From assembly GCA_016871315.1 (NCBI GenBank), contig VFZE01000050.1, positions 1-37,491 on the forward strand: a DNA stretch of 37,491 nucleotides. The letters run 5' to 3'. This DNA comes from Acidimicrobiia bacterium. Its GTDB lineage: Bacteria; Acidobacteriota; Terriglobia; Bryobacterales; Bryobacteraceae. Made by a program: the position numbers and the translations under genes. This document shows, in pieces, positions 1 through 8,230 of the stretch; within the stretch, counting starts at the first letter, position 1, and each line of letters starts with the position of its first letter. Under the pieces are notes generated by a model. It saw only the letters and a list, made by a program, of their open reading frames with translations, had not been told where the DNA came from and did not search any database.

Positions 1-456
1 GGCACGCAGGACATCTTCTATGAAGATCCTTCGGTGTTTTTCTTCAGCACGCACCAGGCGCCCTGGTATCCGGGCACCGGGGCGCGCTCGGAGACGGGCG
101 CCGGCAAGGGCAAGGGCACGACGCTCGACCGCCCGTTACCTGCCGGCTCGGGCCGTGAGGAGATCCTCGCTGCGTTCAAGAATGATCTGCTGCCTGCGGC
201 CAACGCCTTCCGCCCCGACCTGGTGATGATTTCGGCGGGATTTGACTCGCGCGCCGGCGATCCGCTGGGCCGCTTCACGCTTTCCGATGCCGACTTCGCC
301 GACCTGACTACGCTCATGCTGGAGCTGGCAGATAAACATTCGGGCGGCCGGATCGTGTCGGTGTTGGAAGGCGGCTATAATCTCTCCGGGCTCGCTTCCG
401 CCGTGGCGGCGCATGCGCAAACGCTGGTACAAAGAAAGGGTGTTGAAAATGCTTAG
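1..456 (+). CDS. Histone deacetylase family protein, C-terminal part (5' end outside window)
   Basis: The reading frame is open from base 1, so only the last 151 residues are present. They match the C-terminal half of class II/AcuC-type zinc deacetylases: GTQDIFYEDPSVFFFSTHQ near the start, the GFDSRAGDP segment that in this family carries a zinc-binding aspartate, and a terminal EGGYN motif that ends the catalytic fold. The family removes acetyl groups from protein lysines or small amines such as polyamines; the bacterial substrate cannot be told from this fragment. The upstream active-site histidines lie outside the window. The gene overlaps the next start codon by 8 bases, which suggests translational coupling. 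Confidence 0.9.
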   Translation, partial: GTQDIFYEDPSVFFFSTHQAPWYPGTGARSETGAGKGKGTTLDRPLPAGSGREEILAAFKNDLLPAANAFRPDLVMISAGFDSRAGDPLGRFTLSDADFADLTTLMLELADKHSGGRIVSVLEGGYNLSGLASAVAAHAQTLVQRKGVENA

Positions 457-1471
457 ACGAACGCTCTGCTGCTCTATCGGTGTGGCGCTGCTGGCTGCCG
501 TGCCCGCCGCCGCGCGCACGCCGCGCGTCAAGCTCGCAACGCTGGCGCCGAAGAACTCCTCCTATCACAAGCACCTGCTGGCGATGGGCGAGCAATGGAA
601 GAAAGCTCCCGGCGGCGGCGCCAACCTGGTAGTCTATCCGGACGGCGTGCAGGGCGGGGAAGCGGCTGTGGTGCAGAAGCTCCGCGCCGGACAGCTTCAG
701 GCGGCGATGATCACCGCCGTGGGGTTATCCGATATCGAAGGTTCCGTCGCCGCGTTGCAGAACACGCCGCTACTGTTCCGCACGCTGGAGGAGCTCGATC
801 ATGTCCGGGACAAAATGCGCGCCGATATGGAGAAGAAACTGGCCGACCGCGGCTTCGTAGTCTTGTTCTGGACCGATGCCGGATTCGTCCACTTCTACAC
901 CACCGAGCCGGTGCTGCGGCCCGGCGACATCCGCAAGCTGAAGCTGTTCGTCTGGCAGGGCGACAACGATTTCGTCGATATGCTGAAAGGGGCCGGCTAT
1001 CAGCCGGTGCCGCTGGAGACCACCGATATCTACACGGGCCTCCAGAGCGGCATGATTCAGGCGGTTCCCGCGCCGGCCGGATTCGCGCTCTCCACGCAGT
1101 TGTTCACCAAGGCGAACCACATGCTGAATCTGCCGTGGGCGCCGCTGGTAGGCGCCGCCGTTGTGGACAGGAAGGTCTGGGATCAGATTCCGGCAGCCGG
1201 GCAGCAGGCGATGCTGGCCGCCGCGCGCGAGACCGGGCGCAAGATCAAGACCGATAGCCGCATTGAGGCGGACAAGGCTTTGGAGACGATGAAGGGCCGC
1301 GGCCTGCAAGTGCACACGCCCACGCCGCAGATGGAAGGCGAGTGGCGGATGGCGATTGAATTCGCCTACCCCTACATCCGCGAGAACATGGTTCCGGCGG
1401 CGCTGTTCGACGAGGTGCGCCGGTTGCTGAAGGAGTATCGCGGTCCGGCCGCGGCGCCGGCAAAGAAGTAA
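449..1471 (+). CDS. TRAP transporter solute-binding protein (DctP family)
   Basis: This 340-residue protein begins with an export signal (MLRRTLCCSIGVALLAAVPAAA) followed by a mature part typical of DctP-type periplasmic binding proteins, which deliver organic acids to TRAP membrane subunits. Family-like segments include a VKLATLAPKNSSYH start, the LRAGQLQAAMITAVGL segment and the GLQSGMIQAVPAP region. I chose the ATG at 449 because a purine-rich site (aaagaaaggg, 431-440) sits 8 bases before it; an in-frame ATG at 413 lies inside the upstream gene and would spoil the signal peptide. No TRAP permease (DctQ/DctM) occurs in the window, so it either pairs with a distant permease or works as an orphan. 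Substrate unknown. Confidence 0.82.
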   Translation: MLRRTLCCSIGVALLAAVPAAARTPRVKLATLAPKNSSYHKHLLAMGEQWKKAPGGGANLVVYPDGVQGGEAAVVQKLRAGQLQAAMITAVGLSDIEGSVAALQNTPLLFRTLEELDHVRDKMRADMEKKLADRGFVVLFWTDAGFVHFYTTEPVLRPGDIRKLKLFVWQGDNDFVDMLKGAGYQPVPLETTDIYTGLQSGMIQAVPAPAGFALSTQLFTKANHMLNLPWAPLVGAAVVDRKVWDQIPAAGQQAMLAAARETGRKIKTDSRIEADKALETMKGRGLQVHTPTPQMEGEWRMAIEFAYPYIRENMVPAALFDEVRRLLKEYRGPAAAPAKK

Positions 1472-1514
1472 GCGCCTCCACCATTTAACATTTTCGCCCC
1501 GGTTTGTTTTCCGA

Positions 1515-1520
1515 TATGAT
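1515..1520 (+). promoter_or_regulatory. -10-like box TATGAT, 9 bases before a start codon
   Basis: TATGAT lies 9 bases before the ATG at 1530, with only a weak -35 candidate (TTTTCG, 1491-1496, spacing 18). Transcription would begin at about 1527, leaving a leader of only a few bases and no room for a Shine-Dalgarno site. The 58-base gap 1472-1529 holds nothing else I can identify. Confidence 0.45.
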
Positions 1521-1529
1521 GAGAGCTAG

Positions 1530-2483
1530 ATGGCGGTCGTCACTGTCACGGGAGATCCGGGCTGCCGTACCGAAGACGCGGCCCGGCTGACGGCGCAACG
1601 GCTGGGATTCGACTTTATCTCGGAGTCGGCGCTGCGGCAAATGGTTGTCGAGGAGTTCGGCGCCGAAAACCTCATTCCCGACCGGCTCTACTCCACGGCT
1701 CTCACCTCGATCCTCGCCCGCCTGGCCACCGGGCATCACCTCGTGGTTTGCGCGCCCGGCGTGGAGACTCTTGTCGGGGATTTCCCTGGCTCCCTGCGCG
1801 TTGCCGTTACCGCGCCTGAGAATTTCCGCATCGGCTCGCTCATGCTGGATCACCGGTTGGAGCGGCTGGCGGCGCTCGCTCTGCTGCATCAGCTGGAGCA
1901 GGAAGCGCGGACGAGAAGGAAGAAGCAATTCGGCCGTGCAGCGGCGCAGGGCAGCGAATTCGATCTTGTCGTCAATGCGCAATCGCTGGCCAGCGATCAC
2001 ATCGCCGAACTTCTGGAGGCCAGCGTGCGCTCTCGCGAGCTGATCGCGCAGGGGCTGCTATCGCCCCCGCGTGAGGCGCAACTTCAGTTTCAAGTCCGGT
2101 TGAAACTCGCGCGCCACGGCATCACGCCCGCCGGCAAGGTCAGCCTGGAACGCAAACCCTTCGCCAATGAAAGCGAGGAGATTTTCGCCAACCTGCTCGA
2201 CTTTTACCGCGTCGCCTGGGAGTATGAGCCGCGCACTTTCGCGATCCAGTGGGACCAGGACGGCAAGGTGCTGGAATCCTTCACGCCCGATTTCTATCTT
2301 CCGGAGTTCGACCTCTACGTGGAACTCACCACGATGAAGCAGGCGCACGTCACGCGCAAGAACCGGAAAGTGAAACTGCTCAAGACCATCTATCCGCAGA
2401 TCAACATCCAGGTCTTCTACCAGAAGGACTTCCGCAACCTTATCTTCAAATACGGACTCGCTGAGCGTGTCCGGCAGTCATGA
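1530..2483 (+). CDS. Cytidylate-kinase-like domain fused to a PD-(D/E)XK-like nuclease domain (predicted)
   Basis: 317 residues in two parts. Residues 1-170 resemble the cytidylate-kinase-like family: a VVTVTGDPGCRTEDAARL start at the P-loop position, then the (R)LGFDFI and SESALRQM segments. The loop lacks a GK[ST] triplet, so nucleotide binding is doubtful. Residues about 205-317 resemble small restriction-type nucleases: an acidic helix (E214-E217), FTPDFYLPEF with D254, then LYVELTTMKQ with E265 and K270, and a basic stretch around 277-285. The strict E-x-K triad is E-x-T here. The gene ends in an ATGA overlap with hpt, so it is probably co-translated with it. Function is not known; the nuclease assignment rests on motif shape only. 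Confidence 0.6.
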   Translation: MAVVTVTGDPGCRTEDAARLTAQRLGFDFISESALRQMVVEEFGAENLIPDRLYSTALTSILARLATGHHLVVCAPGVETLVGDFPGSLRVAVTAPENFRIGSLMLDHRLERLAALALLHQLEQEARTRRKKQFGRAAAQGSEFDLVVNAQSLASDHIAELLEASVRSRELIAQGLLSPPREAQLQFQVRLKLARHGITPAGKVSLERKPFANESEEIFANLLDFYRVAWEYEPRTFAIQWDQDGKVLESFTPDFYLPEFDLYVELTTMKQAHVTRKNRKVKLLKTIYPQINIQVFYQKDFRNLIFKYGLAERVRQS

Positions 2484-3022
2484 GCAAGGCCCAGCCACCC
2501 AATATCGAGAAGATTCTATTCACCGCCGAACAGGTGGATCAGCGCGTTCGCGAAGTGGCCGCCGAAATCTCGGAGCGTTACCGCGGGCGCAACCTGAAAC
2601 TGATCGGCGTGCTGAAAGGCTCCGTCTTCTTCCTCACCCACCTCACGCGCCACATCGAGATTCCCGTGAAGATAGATTTTCTCGCCATCTCGAACTTCGC
2701 CCCACAAAGGGCCGGCCCGGGCATTGTGCGCATTGCCAAGGATCTGGATGATCCGATTGAAGGCGAAGACGTGCTGGTGGTGGAGGACATCGTCGACACC
2801 GGCTTTACACTGCGTTACCTGCTGCAAACGCTCGCCGGCCGCGGACCGAATTCGCTCGGCATCTGCACTTTGCTCGACCGCACCTCCCGCCGCATCGTGC
2901 AGGTTCCGGTGGAGTTCCGTTGCTTTGAAATCGGTGATCACTTCGTAGTCGGCTGCGGCCTGGACTACAAGCAGCACTACCGCAATCTGGAGTATCTGGC
3001 CGTGATGAAGCCGGACGCCTGA
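2480..3022 (+). CDS. hpt: Hypoxanthine phosphoribosyltransferase
   Basis: 180 residues, the usual length for this purine-salvage enzyme, which joins hypoxanthine or guanine to PRPP in the cytoplasm. The PRPP-binding motif VLVVEDIVDTGFTL is complete (acidic pair followed by DTG-T). LKGSVFFLTHLTRHI is the PPi-loop region, and the C-terminal VVGCGLDYKQHYRNLEYL is the conserved segment that closes the base pocket. The start codon overlaps the stop of the preceding kinase/nuclease-like gene (ATGA). The stop codon faces the convergent ABC ATPase gene with only 3 bases between, and I see no terminator hairpin there. Confidence 0.95.
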   Translation: MSKAQPPNIEKILFTAEQVDQRVREVAAEISERYRGRNLKLIGVLKGSVFFLTHLTRHIEIPVKIDFLAISNFAPQRAGPGIVRIAKDLDDPIEGEDVLVVEDIVDTGFTLRYLLQTLAGRGPNSLGICTLLDRTSRRIVQVPVEFRCFEIGDHFVVGCGLDYKQHYRNLEYLAVMKPDA

Positions 3023-3025
3023 GGG

Positions 3026-3727
3026 CTAGGGGGCTACGAGTTCGCGCTTGTTTCCTGTCGGCTCGTCTTTCTCGATCCAGCCGTCACGGATGTAGATGGT
3101 GCGGTGCCCGTAGCCGGCGTTCACTTCCGAATGGGTCACCTGGATGATCGTCGTGCCCTCTTCGTTCAGCCGCACGAACAGCTCCATGATCTCCTTGGCC
3201 TGCGCCGAGTGCAGGTTGCCGGTGGGCTCGTCGGCCAGGATGATCTTCGGGCTCGCCACCACGGCGCGAGCCACCGCCACAAGCTGCTGCTGGCCGCCCG
3301 ACAGCTGATTCGGGAAAAGGTCCTTTTTGCCGACAATCTGAAACCGGTCCAGCGTGTCGCACACAATCGAGGCCCGCTCACTGGACTTCATGTTGCGGTA
3401 GCTCAGCGGGACATCCAGGTTTTCGTAGACCGTCAAATCGTCCAGCAGATGGTAGCTCTGGAATACAAAGCCGATGTACTTCTTGTTCAGTTCAATGCGA
3501 TGCTTGGGCTTGAGCGCATGGACCGCTTCTCCATTCAGGTAAAACTCACCGCTCCAAGCCGCATCCAGCATGCCGAGAATGCTCAGTAGCGTGGATTTTC
3601 CCGCCCCTGAAGGGCCCATGATGGTCACGAATTCCCCTTGCTTGATATCCAGATTGACGCGGCGCAGCACGTAGAACTTGCCCGCCGCCGTGTCGAATGA
3701 CTTCTCCAGATTGCGCAACTGGATCAT
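3026..3727 (-). CDS. ABC transporter ATP-binding protein, MacB/LolD type (second of a pair)
   Basis: 233 residues with Walker A GPSGAGKST, Q-loop FVFQSYHLLDDLTVYEN, signature LSGGQQQ, Walker B IILADEP and the switch histidine in VTHSE. This layout is that of the MacB/LolD/FtsE group, which powers export or lipoprotein release through an FtsX-like permease. The D-loop reads GNLHS instead of the usual GNLDS, an unusual change at a residue that contacts the partner ATPase. I start it at 3727 because that ATG overlaps the stop of the 48-residue gene upstream (ATGA). An in-frame extension to 3820 would run through that small gene and reads like non-coding sequence. No permease gene is adjacent. 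Confidence 0.88.
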   Translation of the reverse strand: MIQLRNLEKSFDTAAGKFYVLRRVNLDIKQGEFVTIMGPSGAGKSTLLSILGMLDAAWSGEFYLNGEAVHALKPKHRIELNKKYIGFVFQSYHLLDDLTVYENLDVPLSYRNMKSSERASIVCDTLDRFQIVGKKDLFPNQLSGGQQQLVAVARAVVASPKIILADEPTGNLHSAQAKEIMELFVRLNEEGTTIIQVTHSEVNAGYGHRTIYIRDGWIEKDEPTGNKRELVAP

Positions 3728-3870
3728 CGGCCGCGATCCACGCGGTCGGTAATCTGAATCACGCGCATTTGCGGATTCTCGTTGCGAACGTGCAGCTTCA
3801 GCTGCGGCGCCGCCCCCCAAAAAACCGCCAGCAGGATAATGGCGGCGATATCGGGGTTGTTGCGAATCAT
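3724..3870 (-). CDS. 48-residue single-span membrane peptide between two ABC ATPase genes
   Basis: This short frame fits exactly between the two ATPase genes: its ATG overlaps the stop of the upstream ATPase (ATGA at 3870-3867) and its TGA overlaps the ATG of the downstream ATPase (ATGA at 3727-3724). The product begins MIRNNPDIAAIILLAVFW, a clear hydrophobic span at residues 8-21, followed by a hydrophilic tail with four arginines in the last fifteen residues. Two precise coupled junctions argue that it is translated. I do not recognise a family. It may be an accessory subunit of the transporter, or a peptide kept for translational coupling. Confidence 0.6.
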   Translation of the reverse strand: MIRNNPDIAAIILLAVFWGAAPQLKLHVRNENPQMRVIQITDRVDRGR

Positions 3871-4565
3871 CCTCCTACCTCCATGCTTTCCTCCACGACG
3901 CGCCCGTCGAACAGGTGCACGCTGCGGTCAGCGTAACGCGCGTAGCGTGGATCGTGAGTCACCATGCAAATGGTCGCGCCGCCTTGATGCAGGTTGCGCA
4001 ACAGGTCCATCACCGCCTCGCCGTTCTTGGAATCCAGGTTTCCGGTAGGCTCATCCGCCAGCAGGATCAGCGGATCTCCAACCAGCGCCCGCGCCACCGC
4101 CACGCGTTGCTGCTGGCCGCCCGATAGCTGGGAAGGATAGTGCTTCATGCGGTGGCTCATGCCCACTTTCTCCAGCGACTCTTGCGATCTCCGCTTGCGC
4201 TCCGCCGAGCCCATTCCCCGGTACGTCAGCGGGAGTTCCACGTTCTCATACACCGTCAAATCGCCGATCAGGTTGAACGCCTGGAAAATGAAACCGATCT
4301 CGCGGTTCCGGATCCGCGCCCGTTCGCTTGGCTTCAAATGCTCCACCGGCCTGCCGTTCAACACGTACTTTCCCTCGGTGGGCGTGTCTAAAAGGCCGAG
4401 AATGGACAGCAGCGTCGACTTCCCGCAGCCGGACGGACCGTTGATAGCGACGTATTCGCCCTTGCGGATGTTCATGTGGATGCCGGCCAGCGCGTGAGTC
4501 TCCACTTCGTCGGTAAAGAAGATCTTCTTCAGGCCATCCAGTACGATCAGCTCGTCATTGCTCAT
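3867..4565 (-). CDS. ABC transporter ATP-binding protein, MacB/LolD type (first of a pair)
   Basis: 232 residues with all motifs intact: Walker A GPSGCGKST, Q-loop FIFQAFNLIGDLTVYEN, signature LSGGQQQRVAVARAL, Walker B LILLADEPTG, a normal D-loop (GNLDS) and the switch histidine in VTHDP. It belongs to the MacB/LolD group. A strong ribosome site (gaggag) stands about 6 bases before the ATG. It follows the adaptor gene by 17 bases and is coupled to the 48-residue gene downstream, so adaptor, ATPase, peptide and second ATPase form one transcription unit. Compared with its neighbour it looks like the catalytically normal partner of a possible heterodimer. Confidence 0.9.
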   Translation of the reverse strand: MSNDELIVLDGLKKIFFTDEVETHALAGIHMNIRKGEYVAINGPSGCGKSTLLSILGLLDTPTEGKYVLNGRPVEHLKPSERARIRNREIGFIFQAFNLIGDLTVYENVELPLTYRGMGSAERKRRSQESLEKVGMSHRMKHYPSQLSGGQQQRVAVARALVGDPLILLADEPTGNLDSKNGEAVMDLLRNLHQGGATICMVTHDPRYARYADRSVHLFDGRVVEESMEVGG

Positions 4566-4582
4566 GCAGTTCTCCTCATGCC

Positions 4583-5830
4583 CTATTTCAGCCGCACGCG
4601 GTCATGGGACTCCCACGCCGACATGTCCGACAGAATCACCTTGTCTCCCACGTTCAGTCCTTCCACCACCTCGATCGTGTTCACCGACGCGCGCCCTAAC
4701 TTCACTTGGACGCGCGACGCCTCCATTCCGTCTCGGTCAATCCGGAACATGCTTACCGTCGAATTCGGCTGCCCGAACGCCGGCCTGCCTACATAGATCA
4801 CGTCCCGCAGCCGCTCAATCTCGATCGTGCCGTCCACGCTCAGGTCGGGCCGGGCGCCGGCGGGCAATTCACCCTCCAGCCTGACGTCCACCACCACCGT
4901 GCCCTCGCGAGCCGCCGGGTCGATGCGCGACACACGGCCCGGTATCACGCCGTTCCGCGTATCGATTTCCGCCACTTGCCCGATCACCACGTCCTTGGCC
5001 TGCGTCTCGGGGACCTTCAGCTCCGCCTTTAGCCGCGCCGGCTGGGCCACCTTCGCCAGAATCGTTCCCGCCGCCACGCGCTGGCCCACTTGCAGCGGCA
5101 TCTCCTGCAAGACCCCGTCAGCGCCAGCTCGGACCTTCAGCGCTTCCACCTGCGTCCGGCGGAGCTCATAGAGCGCCCGCAGCCGGTCAATGTCGGCACG
5201 CCTCACAGCCAGCTGCGCCTCCACAGAATCCTTCTTGATCTTCAGCCGCTCCTTCTCGATCGCCAGCCGCTTCTCCAGTTCCTGCGCGGTGGAGCGGACC
5301 AGTTTGATGCGCAGCTCCACGATCAGCCCTTCCCTGAACAGCGCCTCATCGCGCTCCCAGGTCAGCTTCGCCTGCGTATACTCGCTTTCCACGCGCGCCA
5401 GTTCGGCCTGCTGCGTCAGCGTTTGGCTGTCCAGTTGCACCTTGAGATCCTTCTGGCTGGCCTCGGCCGCCTTCACCTGGTAGTCGGCCTCCAGCGCGCT
5501 CTGCATGAGCTCGGGATTGTTCAACGTCACGATCACCGTGTCGGCTTCCACTTCCGTGCCCGGCCAGATATGGATGCGCTCCACTCTCCCGTCGGTCATC
5601 GCCGGCACCCAAAGCGTCTCCTCCGCCACCAGCGTTCCCAGCCCGCGGACCTGCCGGATCATTTGCCCGCGTTTGACCTGGTCCGGCCAGGTGTTTTCCA
5701 CCAATGGAGCGGCGGGCTTCAGGCGGCTGAGTGGAATCCACAAAGCCGGAATCCCAATCACCAGCCCGGCCGTGACTACAATCCGCCGGATCCAGCGGCG
5801 GCGGTTAGCGTCCTTGCGAGGAATATCCAT
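4583..5830 (-). CDS. Periplasmic adaptor (HlyD/MacA-type membrane fusion protein)
   Basis: 415 residues. A short basic cytoplasmic start (DIPRKDANRRRWIRR) is followed by one membrane span (IVVTAGLVIGIPALWIPLS, about 17-35). A lipoyl-like half motif (VERIHIWPGTEVEADTVIVTL), a long helical hairpin rich in E, K, Q and R (about 120-235), the second lipoyl half, and the beta-barrel and membrane-proximal domains then follow. Such adaptors link an inner-membrane exporter to an outer-membrane channel. It is the first gene of the unit with the two ATPases. The permease normally required is missing next door. No clear Shine-Dalgarno site precedes the ATG. Confidence 0.87.
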   Translation of the reverse strand: MDIPRKDANRRRWIRRIVVTAGLVIGIPALWIPLSRLKPAAPLVENTWPDQVKRGQMIRQVRGLGTLVAEETLWVPAMTDGRVERIHIWPGTEVEADTVIVTLNNPELMQSALEADYQVKAAEASQKDLKVQLDSQTLTQQAELARVESEYTQAKLTWERDEALFREGLIVELRIKLVRSTAQELEKRLAIEKERLKIKKDSVEAQLAVRRADIDRLRALYELRRTQVEALKVRAGADGVLQEMPLQVGQRVAAGTILAKVAQPARLKAELKVPETQAKDVVIGQVAEIDTRNGVIPGRVSRIDPAAREGTVVVDVRLEGELPAGARPDLSVDGTIEIERLRDVIYVGRPAFGQPNSTVSMFRIDRDGMEASRVQVKLGRASVNTIEVVEGLNVGDKVILSDMSAWESHDRVRLK

Positions 5831-5851
5831 GAGTTCGGCTTGTTAAGGGCA

Positions 5852-5895
5852 ACTGGCGTGCCAGTCCGGAGAAGGCCGTTACTTTAATGATGATA
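5852..5895 (-). promoter_or_regulatory. Possible promoter and palindromic operator before the adaptor gene
   Basis: The 149-base gap 5831-5979 between the TonB receptor and the adaptor contains a 6+6 inverted repeat, ACTGGC-GT-GCCAGT (5852-5865), about 22 bases before the adaptor ATG. A TATCAT box lies on the minus strand at 5895-5890, with no good -35. The palindrome would sit downstream of the transcription start, where a repressor could act. Evidence is limited to the symmetry and position. Confidence 0.3.
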
Positions 5896-5979
5896 AGTCA
5901 GTTAGACGCTTCCAGCGGCAAGCGGTTAGCCGTCGCAAGTGTCCGTTTCTGGGACGCGGTGTCCGCCTGCGAACGACGT

Positions 5980-8154
5980 TCAGAAAAAGTATAGATGATA
6001 ACTCAACCGCACTCCGCGCCCGATCTCCGGCGCGAACTGTTTAATAAAGGACAGGTGATTGCGGTAAAGCCGGTCGGTCAGGTTGAACGCCTGCACCGTG
6101 ATGACGTGGAGCGCATGCTGGCTGGCCACGTTGTATCCGGCCCCGATGCTTAGCGCCGCGTAGCCCGCCGTGGGAGTCTCGTTCTCAAATAGATTCCCCT
6201 GCCGGTTGGCCAGCACCAGTTCCGGACGCAGGTTGGCGTTTTTCAGCCGCAGGTCAAAACCCACTCGGCCGCGAAGCGGCGGAATCCGCGGCAGGGAAGC
6301 GTCCACTCCCCGCAGCCGCGCGTTCACCGCATCCACGCCGGAGTTCACCCACAGCCAGCTCTTCAGCTGAGCCTGCACTCGGTACTCGCCGCCCAAATAC
6401 CGGCTTCCCTGTTGCAGATATTCGGCCACCGGCAGGCCGTCTTCGATTTCGCCCGTCGGCGCTAGGAAAATGAAATTACTGAGCCGGTAATAGAAAAAAT
6501 TCACCTCCCCGCGGATCCGGCCTGACTGCCGCCGCAGGGCAATGTCGATGCCGTCGCTGGATTCGTTTTTCAGATTCGTGTCGCCGATCTCGAACGTCAC
6601 GTTGCCCAGGTGCGGGCCGCGATTGTACAGTTCCTCCAGCGCCGGCGCGCGCACGGCATGCGTGTAGGTGGCGACCAGGGCGCTGCTGGCTCCCAGCCCT
6701 AAGTTCACGCCCGCGCTGGCGCTGGCCGCCGTGAAAGCCCGCCTGCGCTGCTCCTGTGGATCGTAACTGTTGCGCTCCACACGGCCGCCGAACTGGCATC
6801 GCGCGCGCTTGTAGCTCAGCTCCTCCAGCCCGAAGACCGCAATCGAATTCTGGTCTACCGGCGGCGCCAGCGCCTCCTCGCCCGCGGACCGGAAATCCCG
6901 CCTCATTCCCCAAACTCCGAAACGCCCGCTCAGCATGCCCTGCGGTTTCTGTTCGAACTCCGTGCGGAAAATAAGCTGCTTGTTGAAGAACCGTGTACCG
7001 ATCTCCTCTCCTTCCAGCTCGCGGTGCTTCCAGTCCGTGTAGTTCACCTTGAACACCGCGCGCTCCAGCCATGATGCCGCCTCGTGAATCGTGCCGCTGA
7101 AGCGCACATGCTGCCGCCGGTAGGCGATCCGAACATCCTCGTGCCCGCCCTCCTCCGCCGGCACTCCGTAGGCGCCGTCCTGCACTCCGTAACCAAGGCT
7201 GACCGAGTCCCGCTCCCGAAAACGGCCGAACCCGATGCTGGCCTGGCTGAGTTTGTTGCCGGAATTGGCGATCACCCCGAGCGGCGTCCCGTAATCGCCG
7301 GTGCGCATTCCCGCCCCGCCGCCCCACAGCATGTACCCGCGGCGGCCGTATTCAAAGTTGCCGCTCCCGCCGCCCTGCGCATTGGCCGTTCCCGCCGTAG
7401 CGCTCAGATGTCCGCGGATGCCGTCGTGCGGATGCTCGTGAATCTCGTGGTGGCGGCTGATGGTGTTGATGACGCCGCCGATGGCGCTGGACCCGTACAG
7501 CAAGGTCGCCGGGCCGCGCACCAGTTCCACCCGCTCCACGCTGTTGCCGTCCACCGGCTCGCCGTGATCGCCCGACTGTGAGGAGAGCGTTCCTGTGCGG
7601 ATGCCATCAGCCAGCACCAGCACGCGGTCCCCGTCGAAGCCGCGGATCACCGGACGCGAAGTTCCCGGGCCGAAACTGCGCTTGCTCACTCCGGCTTGAT
7701 CCTCCACCAGCTCGCCCAGCGATGTCGAAGAAGCCTTCCCGGCCAGCTCCAGGCTGTTCACGGAAGCCGCAGAAAGAAAGGTTTCCAGCGTGCTCTCCTC
7801 CTTGCCGGAAGCCGTTACGGTGACCTGCTGCCGCAGCGGCGAGAGCCGGAGGTGAAAATCCACCACCACAACCTCGCCCGCCTTGAGCTCCACCTTCTGC
7901 TGCTCATCGCTCAAGTTGTGCATGTGTGCCACCAGCTGATAGGCGCCCGGCGGAATCCCAGTCAGCTCAAAGCGGCCGTCCTCGTCACTGCGCGCGTGCA
8001 GGTCGAGCTTCGGGATCACGACGTCGGCATGGTGAGCCGGAACGCGTGACGGGCCCATGCTGACCTGGCCGCGAATGACGCCGGTGGCCTGCGCGAAGGC
8101 CGGCGCGGCGGCGGCCAACATCCAGCTAAGCACCAGCAGTATTGTGCATTTCAT
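5980..8154 (-). CDS. TonB-dependent outer-membrane receptor, ZnuD-like (possible zinc/metal uptake)
   Basis: 724 residues. Signal peptide (cleavage near AFA-QA), a carboxypeptidase-regulatory-like domain (about 25-105, with DEDGRFELTGIPPGAYQL), the plug domain (about 120-230, with RPVIRGFDGDRVLVLADG and a VERVELVRGPATLLYGSSA end) and a 22-strand-type barrel finishing in an aromatic residue (YHLYFF). The C-terminal RNHLSFIKQFAPEIGRGVRL strongly resembles the ends of ZnuD-type zinc receptors, and the loop RHHEIHEHPHDG just after the plug is histidine-rich as in that group. It would import a metal or metal complex using TonB energy. No TonB/ExbBD or Zur site is visible here. Substrate is inferred, not shown. 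Confidence 0.88.
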   Translation of the reverse strand: MKCTILLVLSWMLAAAAPAFAQATGVIRGQVSMGPSRVPAHHADVVIPKLDLHARSDEDGRFELTGIPPGAYQLVAHMHNLSDEQQKVELKAGEVVVVDFHLRLSPLRQQVTVTASGKEESTLETFLSAASVNSLELAGKASSTSLGELVEDQAGVSKRSFGPGTSRPVIRGFDGDRVLVLADGIRTGTLSSQSGDHGEPVDGNSVERVELVRGPATLLYGSSAIGGVINTISRHHEIHEHPHDGIRGHLSATAGTANAQGGGSGNFEYGRRGYMLWGGGAGMRTGDYGTPLGVIANSGNKLSQASIGFGRFRERDSVSLGYGVQDGAYGVPAEEGGHEDVRIAYRRQHVRFSGTIHEAASWLERAVFKVNYTDWKHRELEGEEIGTRFFNKQLIFRTEFEQKPQGMLSGRFGVWGMRRDFRSAGEEALAPPVDQNSIAVFGLEELSYKRARCQFGGRVERNSYDPQEQRRRAFTAASASAGVNLGLGASSALVATYTHAVRAPALEELYNRGPHLGNVTFEIGDTNLKNESSDGIDIALRRQSGRIRGEVNFFYYRLSNFIFLAPTGEIEDGLPVAEYLQQGSRYLGGEYRVQAQLKSWLWVNSGVDAVNARLRGVDASLPRIPPLRGRVGFDLRLKNANLRPELVLANRQGNLFENETPTAGYAALSIGAGYNVASQHALHVITVQAFNLTDRLYRNHLSFIKQFAPEIGRGVRLSYHLYFF

Positions 8155-8224
8155 GACAACCCGGGAAGCAAGTTCTCAGTGTACCCGCTACGGCCCGGGA
8201 ATTTAGGCATCGGCGCTCGTGCGC

Positions 8225-8230
8225 TACAAT
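8225..8230 (+). promoter_or_regulatory. -10-like box TACAAT upstream of the YjbQ-family gene
   Basis: TACAAT lies 89 bases before the ATG at 8320 in the divergent gap 8155-8319; a weak TTTAGG (8202-8207) lies 17 bases before it. On the opposite strand a TACACT box (8183-8178) could serve the TonB receptor gene. Nothing else in the gap is recognisable apart from the ribosome site at 8306-8313. Confidence 0.4.
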
